NCBI GenBank assembly: GCA_026391805.1 | Contig: JAPLDJ010000023.1 | Span: 1-64,000 of the forward strand | Reading direction: 5' to 3' | Length of the DNA stretch: 64,000 nucleotides | Source: Bacteroidota bacterium | GTDB taxonomy: Bacteria > Bacteroidota > Bacteroidia > Bacteroidales > FEN-979 | Part shown: positions 25,770 to 35,478 of the stretch, piece after piece | How positions within the stretch are numbered: the first letter of the stretch is position 1 | How the letters are laid out: each line of letters starts with the position of its first letter | Notes under the pieces: generated by a model | What the model was told of the DNA's origin: nothing | Databases searched by the model: none | What the model saw: only the letters and a program-made list of their open reading frames with translations | Translations under genes and position numbers: made by a program

Positions 25770-25777
25770 CAAAATTA
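25770..25777 (-). promoter_or_regulatory. -7 box for the surE-lpxB operon
   Basis: TAATTTTG on the reverse strand, 29 bases before the surE start codon. The extended string AATTTTGAACGC is identical to that before the S41 protease. Confidence 0.42.
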
Positions 25778-25823
25778 GCAATAATTACCGGAACACCGGT
25801 CACGATCCAATTAATGAGTCAAC

Positions 25824-26525
25824 ATGAAGATCTTAGCGTTTCTCCTTTTTGTCCTGCCCTGCGGACTGCTTGCACAGAATCTGGTGATCAATCCTGATTT
25901 TGAAGCCAGATCAGGTTGCCCGAATGCGAGCGGGCAGTTTATCCTGGCAGATCAATGGTTCACTCCCAATGCGGGAACGCCTGATTATTTCAACGACTGC
26001 AGCCCTTCAATTGAATATGGCACGGAATACAATACCAAGGGAGGACAGATCCCTCATTCGGGACACGGGTACATGGGAATCCAGTCAGAGAACCTGCACA
26101 AAAATGCATATTTCGAATACCTTGAAACCCATCTCAGCGAACCGCTGAAAAGCGGCCAGCTTTATTGCATCAGGCTCTATATAAGCCTCGGCGATTGTGA
26201 TTTCGCTTTGAATGAGCTGGGCATTGTCATTTCGCAAAACATTCTGAAAAACCTGCAGGACAAAAAAATTGTGCTTCCCCATGTTTCCCTCACAAATGGC
26301 GCTCTGCTGGCGGATGAAGACCGATGGATGTGCATCAAAAGTATTTACAGGGGAAAGGGTGGGGAAAAATTCCTTACGATCGGGTATTTTAACAAAGACG
26401 ATAATTTTACCAGGGTGAAAGGCGATCCGAATTCAGGATCGATGTTCCGGTCGGCATATTATTTCATTGATGATGTATCGCTCGAAGCCGTCAGCGACAG
26501 CACAGGTTGTAAGTGCACGCCCTAA
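25824..26525 (+). CDS. Secreted hypothetical protein with carbohydrate-binding-like fold
   Basis: A 233-residue exported protein with a signal peptide of about 16 residues ending GLLAQ. The segment NLVINPDFEARSGCPN, then WFTPNAGTPDYFNDC, is typical of Bacteroidota surface proteins whose N-terminal half is a jelly-roll, carbohydrate-binding-module-like domain often followed by OmpA. Here the protein ends after this domain with CKCTP, with no OmpA or T9SS domain. The 3' end overlaps the convergent maf gene by 4 bases. Function unknown. Confidence 0.75.
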   Translation: MKILAFLLFVLPCGLLAQNLVINPDFEARSGCPNASGQFILADQWFTPNAGTPDYFNDCSPSIEYGTEYNTKGGQIPHSGHGYMGIQSENLHKNAYFEYLETHLSEPLKSGQLYCIRLYISLGDCDFALNELGIVISQNILKNLQDKKIVLPHVSLTNGALLADEDRWMCIKSIYRGKGGEKFLTIGYFNKDDNFTRVKGDPNSGSMFRSAYYFIDDVSLEAVSDSTGCKCTP

Positions 26526-27106
26526 AATTTCAGCAGTTCCTCGTACAGTTCTTTTACCGGCAGCCCCATGATATTGAAGAACGATCCTTCGATCTTGCTG
26601 ATCCCGATGTAGCCGATCCATTCCTGGACTCCGTATCCTCCGGCCTTGTCGAACGGGCGGAAATTTTCGATGTAATAATCGATCTCCTCCAGGGTCAGCT
26701 TCTTGAAATAAACAGAAGAGAGGACATGAAAGGTCTTCTGCCGGGATTTTGATTTAAGGCACACCGCTGTGATCACATCATGTTTCTGTCCCGACAACTT
26801 TTCAAGCATGCATACCGCTTCATTGTAATTCCGTGGTTTTCCAAGGATCTCATTCCCGATGGATACGATGGTATCGGCTGTGATAAGGATGGTCTCCTCC
26901 GGGAATCTCGAAGAATCAAAGTTTCTGGATTTCAGCTCTGCAAGGTAAACCGCGATCTGCTCCGGGGTGAGACCGGCAGGATAATCTTCCCTGACCTGCG
27001 GTGCAAGGATCTCAAAATCCAGGCCGAGCTCCTTCAGGAGATACTGCCGGCGCGGTGATGCCGAGGCAAGGATGAGATGTTTGTCCTGGAATCTTTTGTT
27101 TATCAT
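26522..27106 (-). CDS. maf: Maf family nucleoside triphosphate pyrophosphatase
   Basis: A 194-residue cytoplasmic enzyme hydrolysing non-canonical or excess nucleoside triphosphates (dTTP/UTP subclass) to monophosphates. It shows LILASASPRRQYLLKELGLD at the start, ADTIVSIGNEILGKP in the middle and DKAGGYGVQEWIG near the end. It lies 4 bases downstream of the ubiA-like gene and belongs to the leftward DUF2520, kdsC, ubiA, maf run. Confidence 0.93.
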   Translation of the reverse strand: MINKRFQDKHLILASASPRRQYLLKELGLDFEILAPQVREDYPAGLTPEQIAVYLAELKSRNFDSSRFPEETILITADTIVSIGNEILGKPRNYNEAVCMLEKLSGQKHDVITAVCLKSKSRQKTFHVLSSVYFKKLTLEEIDYYIENFRPFDKAGGYGVQEWIGYIGISKIEGSFFNIMGLPVKELYEELLKF

Positions 27107-27110
27107 AGGA

Positions 27111-28061
27111 TCAGATTATGGAGGCGATTAACTGCATCGAAAGAATGCCCGCAAACATGATCAGTTTGCAAAGGTTGCTGCAAAAATGGTAATCTTCCTT
27201 TTTCCCGGCCCGGTATTGCTTATAGAGCAGGTATACAAGGGGCAGCTGGACAGCTGCCAGGAAATACCAGAAGACCAGGATCATTCCCCGGTTGAAAAAG
27301 GTCCATTGCCAGAAGGCAAGAAACAGGATGGTGATGACTACAAGGGAAGCTACAACATGGTTTGATCTATTCATCCCGATCACGATCGGCAGGGTCCGGC
27401 ATTCATAGGTTTTATCACCCTGAACATCTTCCATGTCCTTGATGATCTCCCGGAACAATGAGACAAGAAAAGAGAAAACGCCATAGGCCGTAAAATACCA
27501 GGCGGTTTCCTTCAGGTCGGGCACCACCATGGCAAAATCGGCAGGATGAAGGCGGAGGTGGAGAAATTCAAAGTACCAGACGATAAAGATCACCAGCGCT
27601 GAAAGTGCAGCAACGACAAAGTTTCCCCAGAAAAGCATCCGTTTGTAACGCACAGAGTAGAACCACAACAGGATTGAGACAAAGGGGAAGATCAGGCCGA
27701 AGGTGAATGATCGTAACCGGTAAGCGAGCCAGAAACCGATCAGGATGGCAATGCTGTTCAGTACGATGTGTGCGATGATGATGGTCCTGATCCTGACGTC
27801 TTTCCCTACCCTGTTCCGATCAGGCCTGTTCACTGCATCGATGCGGACATCGAAGTAGTCGTTGATCAGGTATCCTCCAATGGTCAAAAACACCGTGGCA
27901 ATAACCAGCAGTGTAAAATCCAGTAAAGGTGACATCATTTCCGGCTGATCAGGGAAGAGAAATGTTCTCAGCAATCCATACCGGAGCAGATACTGGCAAA
28001 GGATAATGATCAGCACATTCGGCAACCGGATAAGGTTTAATATATTAATGACCCTGTTCAT
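27111..28061 (-). CDS. UbiA-family prenyltransferase (geranylgeranylglycerol-phosphate synthase-like)
   Basis: A 316-residue integral membrane prenyltransferase with about eight helices. The first aspartate motif is in NDYFDVRIDAVNRPDRNRVG and the second in DMEDVQGDKTYECRTLP; both bind the magnesium-diphosphate of the prenyl donor. Bacteroidota homologues are usually annotated as geranylgeranylglycerol-phosphate geranylgeranyltransferase, but the acceptor cannot be determined here. The gene order with kdsC and maf is commonly conserved in the phylum. Confidence 0.88.
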   Translation of the reverse strand: MNRVINILNLIRLPNVLIIILCQYLLRYGLLRTFLFPDQPEMMSPLLDFTLLVIATVFLTIGGYLINDYFDVRIDAVNRPDRNRVGKDVRIRTIIIAHIVLNSIAILIGFWLAYRLRSFTFGLIFPFVSILLWFYSVRYKRMLFWGNFVVAALSALVIFIVWYFEFLHLRLHPADFAMVVPDLKETAWYFTAYGVFSFLVSLFREIIKDMEDVQGDKTYECRTLPIVIGMNRSNHVVASLVVITILFLAFWQWTFFNRGMILVFWYFLAAVQLPLVYLLYKQYRAGKKEDYHFCSNLCKLIMFAGILSMQLIASII

Positions 28062-28077
28062 CTTTTATAAATAAAAA

Positions 28078-28153
28078 CATTTGGCATTTGTAATTTGGCA
28101 TTTGGCATTTGGCATTTGGCATTTGGCATTTGGCATTTGGCATTTGTAATTTA
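28078..28153. repeat. 7-bp tandem repeat (CATTTGG) touching the kdsC stop codon
   Basis: About eight consecutive CATTTGG units, broken by two catttgtaattt variants. The final variant runs directly into TTA, the reverse complement of the kdsC stop codon. It separates kdsC from the ubiA-like gene inside a run of otherwise tightly packed genes. Confidence 0.9.
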
Positions 28154-28672
28154 CCAATGGTATCCATCATGATCCATCCAGTTTCCCTGGATTTTCAGCA
28201 CCTGTTCGATCACATCCCGCACACACCCTTTCCCACCCTGAGCATTTGAAATGTACCTGGCCACAGCCCTTATCTCCTCAGCGGCATCGGCAGGACATGT
28301 TGCAATCCCTGCTTTCAGCATGACCTGGTAATCAGGAATGTCATCCCCCATAAAAAGAATATGTTCCGGTTCCAGTTCGTTATCACGGATATACTGTTCG
28401 AACACTTCGAGTTTGTTTTCTACACCCAGAAAAATATCCTTTATCTGGAGGGCTTTCAAACGGTGAATCATGCAATCCGCTTTGGCACCCGAGATCACGG
28501 CAACACGATACCCTTTCTTGACGGCAAGCTGCAATGCATACCCATCTTTCACATTGGTAACCCTGTAGGCTTCGCCATCATCCAGTGTGATAACACTCCC
28601 GTCGGTCAGTACACCGTCATAATCAAAAATAAAGGTGCTGATGTTTTTCAGTAATGATTTATAGTTTGTCAT
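28151..28672 (-). CDS. kdsC: 3-deoxy-D-manno-octulosonate 8-phosphate phosphatase, KdsC-type HAD
   Basis: A 173-residue HAD-superfamily phosphatase without a cap domain, as expected for KdsC, which dephosphorylates KDO-8-P in LPS inner-core synthesis. The nucleophile motif is FIFDYDGVLTDGS, and motif III/IV reads LFMGDDIPDYQVM. Homologues act as tetramers. Its ATG overlaps the stop of the DUF2520 gene. A closely related N-acylneuraminate cytidylyltransferase-like HAD cannot be fully excluded. Confidence 0.88.
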   Translation of the reverse strand: MTNYKSLLKNISTFIFDYDGVLTDGSVITLDDGEAYRVTNVKDGYALQLAVKKGYRVAVISGAKADCMIHRLKALQIKDIFLGVENKLEVFEQYIRDNELEPEHILFMGDDIPDYQVMLKAGIATCPADAAEEIRAVARYISNAQGGKGCVRDVIEQVLKIQGNWMDHDGYHW

Positions 28673-29457
28673 GTCTTATTCCCCTTTTCTATGATTCGTT
28701 GCGAGATCAGTTCATAAATTTCTTTATAGTCAGGATGGCCTGAAAGGAGTGCAAGATGTTCCCGCATAGTATCCATATCACCACGGATGGCCGGACCCGT
28801 CTGCTTTTCAGCAACATTCCCGGAGGCTGTCCGGGCAGCCGTCAGGCGGATGATCGGCTCCAGCATCCTGAAATCCATTCCCTTTTCGGTCAGCAGCTCC
28901 TGCGCAATGACATACATGAAGTTGGTGAAATTATTTGCAAAGACTGCAGCCAGGTGAAGGATCTTCCGTTGATCTGAATTTATGCTGAATACCTGATCGG
29001 AAAGTGTGGCGGCAAAGGAGGTTAGTTGTTCCGCAGTTTCTGCTGAATTTCCTTCTATACACAAAGGCACCGACCGGAAATTCACCAGCCGCTTCATTGT
29101 AAATGTCTGTGGAGGATAAATTACACCATGCCGGCTGGAGGAGGTTTTAAGGACATCCATGCCTGCAGATCCGGATGTATGAACCAGAAGCTGGTTTCCG
29201 CATTTTAAATGTGAAAGCACTTCCGGGATCGCCCCATCACTGACGGCAAGAATATAAAGATCGGCCTCCTTTGTCAGCAGTTCCGGTTCAGAAACATACC
29301 GGGCTTTCAGTTTCCGCGCAAGCGTTGTTCCATGACGTTCCGTCCGGTTATAGACTTCAGCGATTTCGTATCCCTTCTTCCGGATGGCCACCGAAAGGTT
29401 GGTCGCCAGCCGGCCTGCCCCAAGGATTACGATCTTCCGGATCGGGTGTTTGGACAT
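28669..29457 (-). CDS. Rossmann-fold protein with DUF2520 C-terminal domain
   Basis: About 262 residues. The N-terminal NAD(P)-binding motif is VILGAGRLATNLSVAIRKKG; the C-terminal half matches the all-helical DUF2520 domain (LHLAAVFANNFTNFMYVIA). The layout resembles ProC and F420-dependent reductases, but the substrate is unknown. The start at 29457 (MSKHPIRKIV) is preferred over an ATG at 29484, because a TATCTTTG box at 29482-29489 would put transcription downstream of that codon. First gene of the kdsC run. Confidence 0.88.
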   Translation of the reverse strand: MSKHPIRKIVILGAGRLATNLSVAIRKKGYEIAEVYNRTERHGTTLARKLKARYVSEPELLTKEADLYILAVSDGAIPEVLSHLKCGNQLLVHTSGSAGMDVLKTSSSRHGVIYPPQTFTMKRLVNFRSVPLCIEGNSAETAEQLTSFAATLSDQVFSINSDQRKILHLAAVFANNFTNFMYVIAQELLTEKGMDFRMLEPIIRLTAARTASGNVAEKQTGPAIRGDMDTMREHLALLSGHPDYKEIYELISQRIIEKGNKT

Positions 29458-29481
29458 ACACTGATGATTAACGTCAAAACA

Positions 29482-29489
29482 CAAAGATA
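29482..29489 (-). promoter_or_regulatory. -7 box of the DUF2520-kdsC-ubiA-maf run
   Basis: TATCTTTG on the reverse strand; the predicted start near 29475 decides the choice of the ATG at 29457. No TTTG at -33. Confidence 0.5.
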
Positions 29490-29542
29490 TAGCAATAGAA
29501 GCTTACTTTTTACGTATTATTGCAAGCAATAAATCATATCCC

Positions 29543-30745
29543 ATGCAGAAATTCATTTTCACAACCCTGATCATTATCACGCTTTCCTTATCCGACGGGT
29601 TTTCCCAGAACAGGACCATCCGCTTCAATGAGAAGCCGTGGCAGGAGATTGTCGCCATGGCCAGGGCTGAAAAGAAGCTGATCTTCCTTGATGCCTTCGC
29701 CTCCTGGTGTGGTCCCTGCAAATGGATGGCGGCCAATATGTTCACCAACGATACGATCGCCGACTATTACAATAAAACCTTTATCAATGCCCACTTTGAC
29801 ATGGAAAAAGGGGAAGGGCTCACGCTGCGAAAAAAGTTCGCGGTGCGGGCGTATCCTTCCCTCGTCTTCATCAATCCCAACACCGAAGAGATGGTGCATG
29901 AACGGGTCGGTGCGCCTCAAAAGGTGAGAGATTATCTCGATATGGCAGTGGTAGCGCAGAATCCGGAGGAATGTCTTTCCAATTATATAAAAAAATACAA
30001 CGAGGGCAGTTCATCACCGGAATTTATCAAAACATATCTGGTGCGGCTTTCAGAAGCTTATATGCCTGTTACCGATGTTCTGAAAAAATATTTTTCCACG
30101 CAGAGTGAAAGCGCCCTACTGGGCCGGACGGACTGGAACCTCATTTACCGGTTCATCACTGAAATGAATGATCCCATGTTTGAATTCCTGCTTGCTCACC
30201 GGAAGGAATATGCAAAACTGTATACGAAGGATTCCGTGAATTCAAAGATCTCGGAGGTTTACCTGAATGCATTTCAAAAGTTTGCGCGGAACCCAAACAC
30301 GAAACTTGTTGATTCGAACCAGCTTGTCCTGAAACAAAAAATCATTGCATCGGGATTTGAAGATGCCGGGAAGGTCAACTTTTCGGCAGATCTCGCATTG
30401 TACCAGATGCGCGGAAAGAATAAGGAATTTCTAGAACTTGCATACAACGACCTTGATAAATACTATTCCGATGACTACAATATGCTGAACAATATGGCAT
30501 GGTCGTTTTATTCAATGACAGTTGACGTCAAGTACCTTGAGAAAGCGCTTTCCTGGTCGAAACAATCGGTATCCTTAAGACGCGAGCCATTCAACCTTGA
30601 CACTTACGCAACCATCCTCTTTAAACTGGGGAAGAAAGAAGAGGCCATAAAACAGGAGAAAGAGGCCATTGCACTGGCAAAAAAAACCAATGCTACGCCG
30701 GCGCAATATGAGGATGCACTGAAGAGGATGGAAAATTCCAAATAA
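29543..30745 (+). CDS. Exported thioredoxin-fold protein
   Basis: A 400-residue protein with a signal peptide (residues 1-20) and an N-terminal thioredoxin domain carrying the active site WCGPCK in DAFASWCGPCKWMAANMF. It is of the DUF255/thioredoxin_7 type with the cis-proline region VRAYPSLVFIN. Residues 150-400 are helical, ending in a TPR-like region (YATILFKLGKKEEAIKQEKE). It is probably periplasmic, acting in disulfide reduction or thiol exchange. It ends at the hairpin that also terminates the rpoC operon. Confidence 0.85.
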   Translation: MQKFIFTTLIIITLSLSDGFSQNRTIRFNEKPWQEIVAMARAEKKLIFLDAFASWCGPCKWMAANMFTNDTIADYYNKTFINAHFDMEKGEGLTLRKKFAVRAYPSLVFINPNTEEMVHERVGAPQKVRDYLDMAVVAQNPEECLSNYIKKYNEGSSSPEFIKTYLVRLSEAYMPVTDVLKKYFSTQSESALLGRTDWNLIYRFITEMNDPMFEFLLAHRKEYAKLYTKDSVNSKISEVYLNAFQKFARNPNTKLVDSNQLVLKQKIIASGFEDAGKVNFSADLALYQMRGKNKEFLELAYNDLDKYYSDDYNMLNNMAWSFYSMTVDVKYLEKALSWSKQSVSLRREPFNLDTYATILFKLGKKEEAIKQEKEAIALAKKTNATPAQYEDALKRMENSK

Positions 30746-30748
30746 AAA

Positions 30749-30778
30749 GAGCCTGTGCATGTTTACCATGCAAGGCTC
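30749..30778. terminator. Hairpin terminator at the end of the rpo operon
   Basis: GAGCCT and GCATG pair with CATGC and AGGCTC, with one bulge and a TTTAC loop. On the reverse strand the stem is followed by TTTTTATTT, so it ends the leftward tuf-to-DUF3467 unit. It also lies just behind the rightward thioredoxin gene, although the plus side has fewer T residues. Confidence 0.8.
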
Positions 30779-30802
30779 CGTTTCCCTTATAAAATATTCT
30801 GA

Positions 30803-31114
30803 TTACGCCTGAGCGGGAGGTACCCCAAGGTTGAAATTGATCTCTCCTTCAGGGATCTTGATCTCACCGTGCATCGATTCGTATTTGGCAATATTATCCT
30901 TGAGCGCCTTGTACAACCGTTTGGCATGCTGCGGTGTCAGGATGATCCTTGATTTCACCTTTGCCTTCGGAATGCCCGGCATCATATTGACAAAATCGAC
31001 GACAAACTCGGATGGCGAATGGGTGATAATGGCCAGGTTGGAATAGATTCCTTCGGCGATCTCATCCGGCAACTCGATGTTTATCTGGTTGGGATTGTTT
31101 TTATTTTCTTGCAT
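30803..31114 (-). CDS. DUF3467 family protein behind rpoC
   Basis: A 103-residue soluble protein. The core IELPDEIAEGIYSNLAIITH with the later segments DFVNMMPGIPKAKVKSRIIL and AKRLYKALKDNIAKYE matches DUF3467. It starts 10 bases after rpoC, in the same message, and this position is common in Bacteroidota. No enzyme motif. Its tie to the RNA polymerase operon makes a transcription or translation role plausible, but none is shown. Confidence 0.85.
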   Translation of the reverse strand: MQENKNNPNQINIELPDEIAEGIYSNLAIITHSPSEFVVDFVNMMPGIPKAKVKSRIILTPQHAKRLYKALKDNIAKYESMHGEIKIPEGEINFNLGVPPAQA

Positions 31115-31124
31115 GATCTTGTTT

Positions 31125-34100
31125 TTATTCTTCTGCTTTCGATGCCATCAGGGTTTCATATTCCTCCTTGCTGCCGACGATCAGGTTATCGTAATCCCTC
31201 AGACCTGTGCCTGCCGGGATAAGATGTCCCACGATCACGTTCTCTTTCAGTCCGAGCAGCTCATCCTGGCGTGCATTGATGGCAGCCTGGGTGAGAACCT
31301 TGGTCGTTTCCTGGAAGGAGGCGGCAGAGATCCAGCTCTTGGTCTGCAGTGAAGCACGGGTGATCCCCTGCAGCACCTGGCGGGCAGTGGCCGGCTGGGC
31401 ATCGCGTGCCTCCACCAGTTTCTTGTCCTTCCGTTTCAGCATGGAGTTCTCATCCCTGAGCTTCCTTGCGCTGATGATCTGGCCGGGCTTGAGGGTTTCA
31501 GAATCGCCGGGATCGTTGACGACCTTCTTTGCATAGATCCAGTCATTTTCATCCTGGAAATCGATCTTATTGACCAGCTCGCCTTCAAGAAACTTTGAAT
31601 CGCCGGGATCTTCTACTTCAACCTTGCGCATCATCTGGCGGACAATGGTCTCAAAATGCTTGTCGTTGATCTTAACCCCCTGCAGACGGTAAACTTCCTG
31701 GATCTCATTCACGATGTACTCCTGGACCTTCATCGGCCCCTTGATGGCGAGAATATCGCTGGGCGTCATGGCTCCTTCAGAAAGCGGCGTCCCTGCCTTG
31801 ACATAGTCATTTTCCTGTGCAAGGATCTGCTTTGTGGTAGGTACAAGGTACCGTTTTTCTTCGCCGGTTTTGGAAGTGATGATAACCTCACGGTTTCCTC
31901 TCTTCAGTTTCTTGGCAAATGAAACGACCCCGTCAATTTCAGAAACGATGGCCGGATCCGATGGGTTACGGGCTTCGAACAGTTCGGTGACCCTTGGCAG
32001 ACCTCCCGTGATGTCACCGGCTTTGCCGATCGCACGCGGGATTTTTACGAGGACTTCACCTGCCTTGATCTTGACACCATTATCAACCACGATGTGGGCA
32101 CCAACCGGGATATCGTATACACGGCTGATGTCGCCTGATCCGGAGAGAATATTAACTGCGGGATTCTTGGCCTTCTGACGGCTTTCAATGACGACCTTCT
32201 CATGATAACCGGTCTGCTCATCTGATTCCACGCGGAAAGTAACATTTTCAATGATGTTGTCAAAGCTGACCTTACCGGCAACTTCAGAAAGGATAACGGC
32301 ATTGTAAGGATCCCAGTCACTGATCAGGTCGCCTTTCTTTACTGAATCACCATTCTTGAAATATATATTTGCTCCGTACGGGATGTTCGCCGAACTCAGG
32401 GCAATATGCGTATGCTTATCGAGGATCCTCATTTCAGCGGAACGGCCGATCACGATCTCAACCTTCTTCCCGCTCTCATTAACGGAATCAACCGAACGGA
32501 GTTCGTCAATTTCAAGGAGACCTTCATACCTGGCTTCGATCCTCGATGTACTTGCAATGTGGGCTCCGGCCACACCACCGACGTGGAATGTACGGAGGGT
32601 CAGCTGTGTACCAGGCTCCCCGATGGACTGTGCAGCGATAACGCCAACAGCCTCTCCTCTTTCAACCATTCGTCCGGTTGCAAGGTTCCTTCCGTAACAT
32701 TTAGCGCAAACTCCCTTTTTCGACTCACAAGTCAGAACGGAACGGATCTCAACAGAATCGATGGGAGAATCGTCGATCACATGGGCAATATCTTCCGTGA
32801 TCTCTTCTCCGGCAACAATGATCAGTTCACCAATCTGCGGATGGTAGATATCGTGAAGGGTAACGCGTCCAAGGATCCTGTCGTAAAGCGATTCAACAAC
32901 TTCTTCCTGCTTTTTCAGCGCTGTGATGGTTAGTCCCCTGAGGGTTCCGCAGTCTTCTTCGGAAATGATCACATCCTGTGAAACATCCACGAGACGGCGG
33001 GTAAGGTACCCGGCATCAGCTGTCTTAAGAGCGGTATCAGCAAGACCTTTACGTGCACCGTGGGTGGAGATGAAGTACTCAAGAACCGACAAGCCTTCCT
33101 TGAAGTTCGAAAGGATGGGGTTCTCGATGATCTCACCACCGGAAGCGCCTGATTTCTGCGGCTTGGCCATAAGACCACGCATCCCGGAAAGCTGGCGGAT
33201 CTGTTCTTTTGATCCCCTGGCCCCTGAATCAAGCATCATATAAACAGGATTGAAACCCTGCTTGTCTTTTGTAAGCTGGGTCATCAGCTTCTGGGTCAGC
33301 TGTGAATTTGCATGGGTCCAGATGTCGATGATCTGGTTGTATCGTTCATTGTTGGTAATGAAACCGTTTTCGTAGTTGGTCACAACCTCTTCGACTTCCG
33401 CAGCAGCTTCAGCGATCAGTTCTTCCTTGATCTCGGGGATGATGACGTCATCCAGGTTGAAGGAAAGTCCTCCGCGGAATGCCATGCTGAATCCAAGGTC
33501 CTTGATATCATCCAGGAACTTGGCGGTTTTGGCCGTTCCGGTTTTCTTCAGAATATCACCAATGATGTCGCGAAGTGCTTTTTTGGTCAGTACCTGGTTG
33601 ATATAACCATATTCTGACGGAACGACCTGGTTGAAAAGAACCCGGCCGACCGTTGTTTCCATGATTTGGGATTCAGTTTTACCATCTGCTGTTACGTTCA
33701 TCCTGACCTTGATGATACCATGAAGGTCAACACTTCTTTCATTGTAGGCAATGATAACCTCTTCAGGGGAATAGAAGGTCATTCCTTCACCCTGAACCTT
33801 GTTATCGCTTTCCGATTTACGTGCCTTGGTCATATAATAAAGACCAAGTACCATGTCCTGCGAAGGAACCGTAATGGGGGCGCCATTGGCAGGATTCAGG
33901 ATGTTATGTGAAGCCAGCATTAAAAGCTGTGTTTCAAGGATGGCAGCATGCCCCAGTGGGACGTGAACGGCCATCTGGTCACCGTCGAAGTCGGCGTTGA
34001 AGGCCGTACATACAAGCGGGTGAAGCTGGATGGCTTTCCCTTCGATCAGTTTAGGCTGAAATGCCTGGATGCCCAGACGGTGCAGCGTAGGCGCACGGTT

Positions 34101-35411
34101 CAGCATCACCGGGTGGCCTTTCAGGATATTTTCAAGGATGTCCCATACAACGGGATCTTTCCGGTCAACAATTTTTTTCGCGGATTTCACAGTCTTTACA
34201 ATACCACGTTCAAGCATCTTCCGGATGATGAAAGGCTTGTAAAGTTCGGAAGCCATTTCTTTCGGCAAACCGCATTCGTTCAGCTTCAGTTCTGGACCTA
34301 CAACGATGACGGAACGGCCGGAATAGTCGACACGTTTACCGAGCAGGTTCTGGCGGAACCGTCCCTGTTTCCCTTTCAGGCTGTCGCTTAAGGACTTCAG
34401 TGCCCTGTTGGATTCGGTCTTGACGGCGCTTGCCTTCCTGGAGTTATCAAACAGCGAGTCAACGGCCTCCTGGAGCATACGCTTTTCATTACGCATGATG
34501 ACATCCGGCGCCTTGATCTCGATCAGTCGCTTCAGACGGTTATTCCGGATGATGACCCTGCGGTAAAGGTCGTTGAGGTCGGATGTGGCAAAACGTCCGC
34601 CATCCAGGGGCACCAGTGGCCTGAGTTCAGGCGGTATAACCGGAACAACTTTAACGATCATCCATTCGGGCCTGTTCTCTGTTCGCTTCTGAGCATCCCT
34701 GAACGCTTCAAAAACCTGGAGGCGTTTCAGTGCTTCAGCTTTACGCTGCTGTGAAGTCTCGGTGCCGGCTTTATGACGAAGATCAAAAGATTCCTTGTTC
34801 AGATCCAGTTTTGCAAGCAGGCTGTAAAGGGCTTCTGCCCCCATCTGTGCAACGAACTTGTTCGGATCGGAATCATCGAGGTACTGGTTGTCCGGTGGCA
34901 ATTTCTCCATGATGTCAAAGTACTCTTCTTCCGAAAGGAAATCAAGGAAATTGATGCCATCGGCCTTTTTGATCCCGGGATTGATGACTGCATATTTTTC
35001 GTAATAGATGATCGAATCCAGCTTCTTGGTCGGAAGACCAAGCAGGGCTCCGATTTTATTCGGCAGGGAACGGAAGAACCAGATGTGTGCAACCGGAACG
35101 ACCAGCTGAATATGACCGGTCCTCTCCCTTCTCACCTTCTTCTCGGTAACTTCAACACCGCAACGGTCGCAGATGATCCCTTTGTACCGGATCCTCTTGT
35201 ATTTGCCGCAGTGACATTCCCAGTCTTTTACAGGTCCGAAGATCCGCTCGCAGAACAAACCGTCCCGTTCGGGTTTATAGGTCCTGTAATTGATGGTTTC
35301 GGGCTTCAGCACCTCACCACTCGACATCTCAAGGATCTTCTCGGGTGAAGCCAGACTAATCGTAATCTTTGAAAAACTACTGACCAGGGGAGCCTCTTTT
35401 CTATATGCCAT
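31125..35411 (-). CDS. rpoC: DNA-directed RNA polymerase subunit beta'
   Basis: A 1428-residue largest catalytic subunit. The N-terminal zinc-binding region contains [20 protein letters not shown]. The active-site triad of aspartates is in [12 protein letters not shown], followed by the bridge-helix region. The second zinc cluster is [13 protein letters not shown]. Length agrees with Bacteroidota RpoC. It follows rpoB by 67 bases and precedes DUF3467. No frameshift or insertion is apparent. Confidence 0.98.
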   Translation of the reverse strand: MAYRKEAPLVSSFSKITISLASPEKILEMSSGEVLKPETINYRTYKPERDGLFCERIFGPVKDWECHCGKYKRIRYKGIICDRCGVEVTEKKVRRERTGHIQLVVPVAHIWFFRSLPNKIGALLGLPTKKLDSIIYYEKYAVINPGIKKADGINFLDFLSEEEYFDIMEKLPPDNQYLDDSDPNKFVAQMGAEALYSLLAKLDLNKESFDLRHKAGTETSQQRKAEALKRLQVFEAFRDAQKRTENRPEWMIVKVVPVIPPELRPLVPLDGGRFATSDLNDLYRRVIIRNNRLKRLIEIKAPDVIMRNEKRMLQEAVDSLFDNSRKASAVKTESNRALKSLSDSLKGKQGRFRQNLLGKRVDYSGRSVIVVGPELKLNECGLPKEMASELYKPFIIRKMLERGIVKTVKSAKKIVDRKDPVVWDILENILKGHPVMLNRAPTLHRLGIQAFQPKLIEGKAIQLHPLVCTAFNADFDGDQMAVHVPLGHAAILETQLLMLASHNILNPANGAPITVPSQDMVLGLYYMTKARKSESDNKVQGEGMTFYSPEEVIIAYNERSVDLHGIIKVRMNVTADGKTESQIMETTVGRVLFNQVVPSEYGYINQVLTKKALRDIIGDILKKTGTAKTAKFLDDIKDLGFSMAFRGGLSFNLDDVIIPEIKEELIAEAAAEVEEVVTNYENGFITNNERYNQIIDIWTHANSQLTQKLMTQLTKDKQGFNPVYMMLDSGARGSKEQIRQLSGMRGLMAKPQKSGASGGEIIENPILSNFKEGLSVLEYFISTHGARKGLADTALKTADAGYLTRRLVDVSQDVIISEEDCGTLRGLTITALKKQEEVVESLYDRILGRVTLHDIYHPQIGELIIVAGEEITEDIAHVIDDSPIDSVEIRSVLTCESKKGVCAKCYGRNLATGRMVERGEAVGVIAAQSIGEPGTQLTLRTFHVGGVAGAHIASTSRIEARYEGLLEIDELRSVDSVNESGKKVEIVIGRSAEMRILDKHTHIALSSANIPYGANIYFKNGDSVKKGDLISDWDPYNAVILSEVAGKVSFDNIIENVTFRVESDEQTGYHEKVVIESRQKAKNPAVNILSGSGDISRVYDIPVGAHIVVDNGVKIKAGEVLVKIPRAIGKAGDITGGLPRVTELFEARNPSDPAIVSEIDGVVSFAKKLKRGNREVIITSKTGEEKRYLVPTTKQILAQENDYVKAGTPLSEGAMTPSDILAIKGPMKVQEYIVNEIQEVYRLQGVKINDKHFETIVRQMMRKVEVEDPGDSKFLEGELVNKIDFQDENDWIYAKKVVNDPGDSETLKPGQIISARKLRDENSMLKRKDKKLVEARDAQPATARQVLQGITRASLQTKSWISAASFQETTKVLTQAAINARQDELLGLKENVIVGHLIPAGTGLRDYDNLIVGSKEEYETLMASKAEE

Positions 35412-35478
35412 ATTTATTTAATTGACGGATGAAAAACAAATTTCACTTGATGCATTGAGCTTTCGCCATCCCGGAGGA

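Noticed and set aside
28078-28153. CATTTGG array as a CRISPR
   Set aside because: Seven-base units without spacers and no cas genes nearby; simple tandem repeat.
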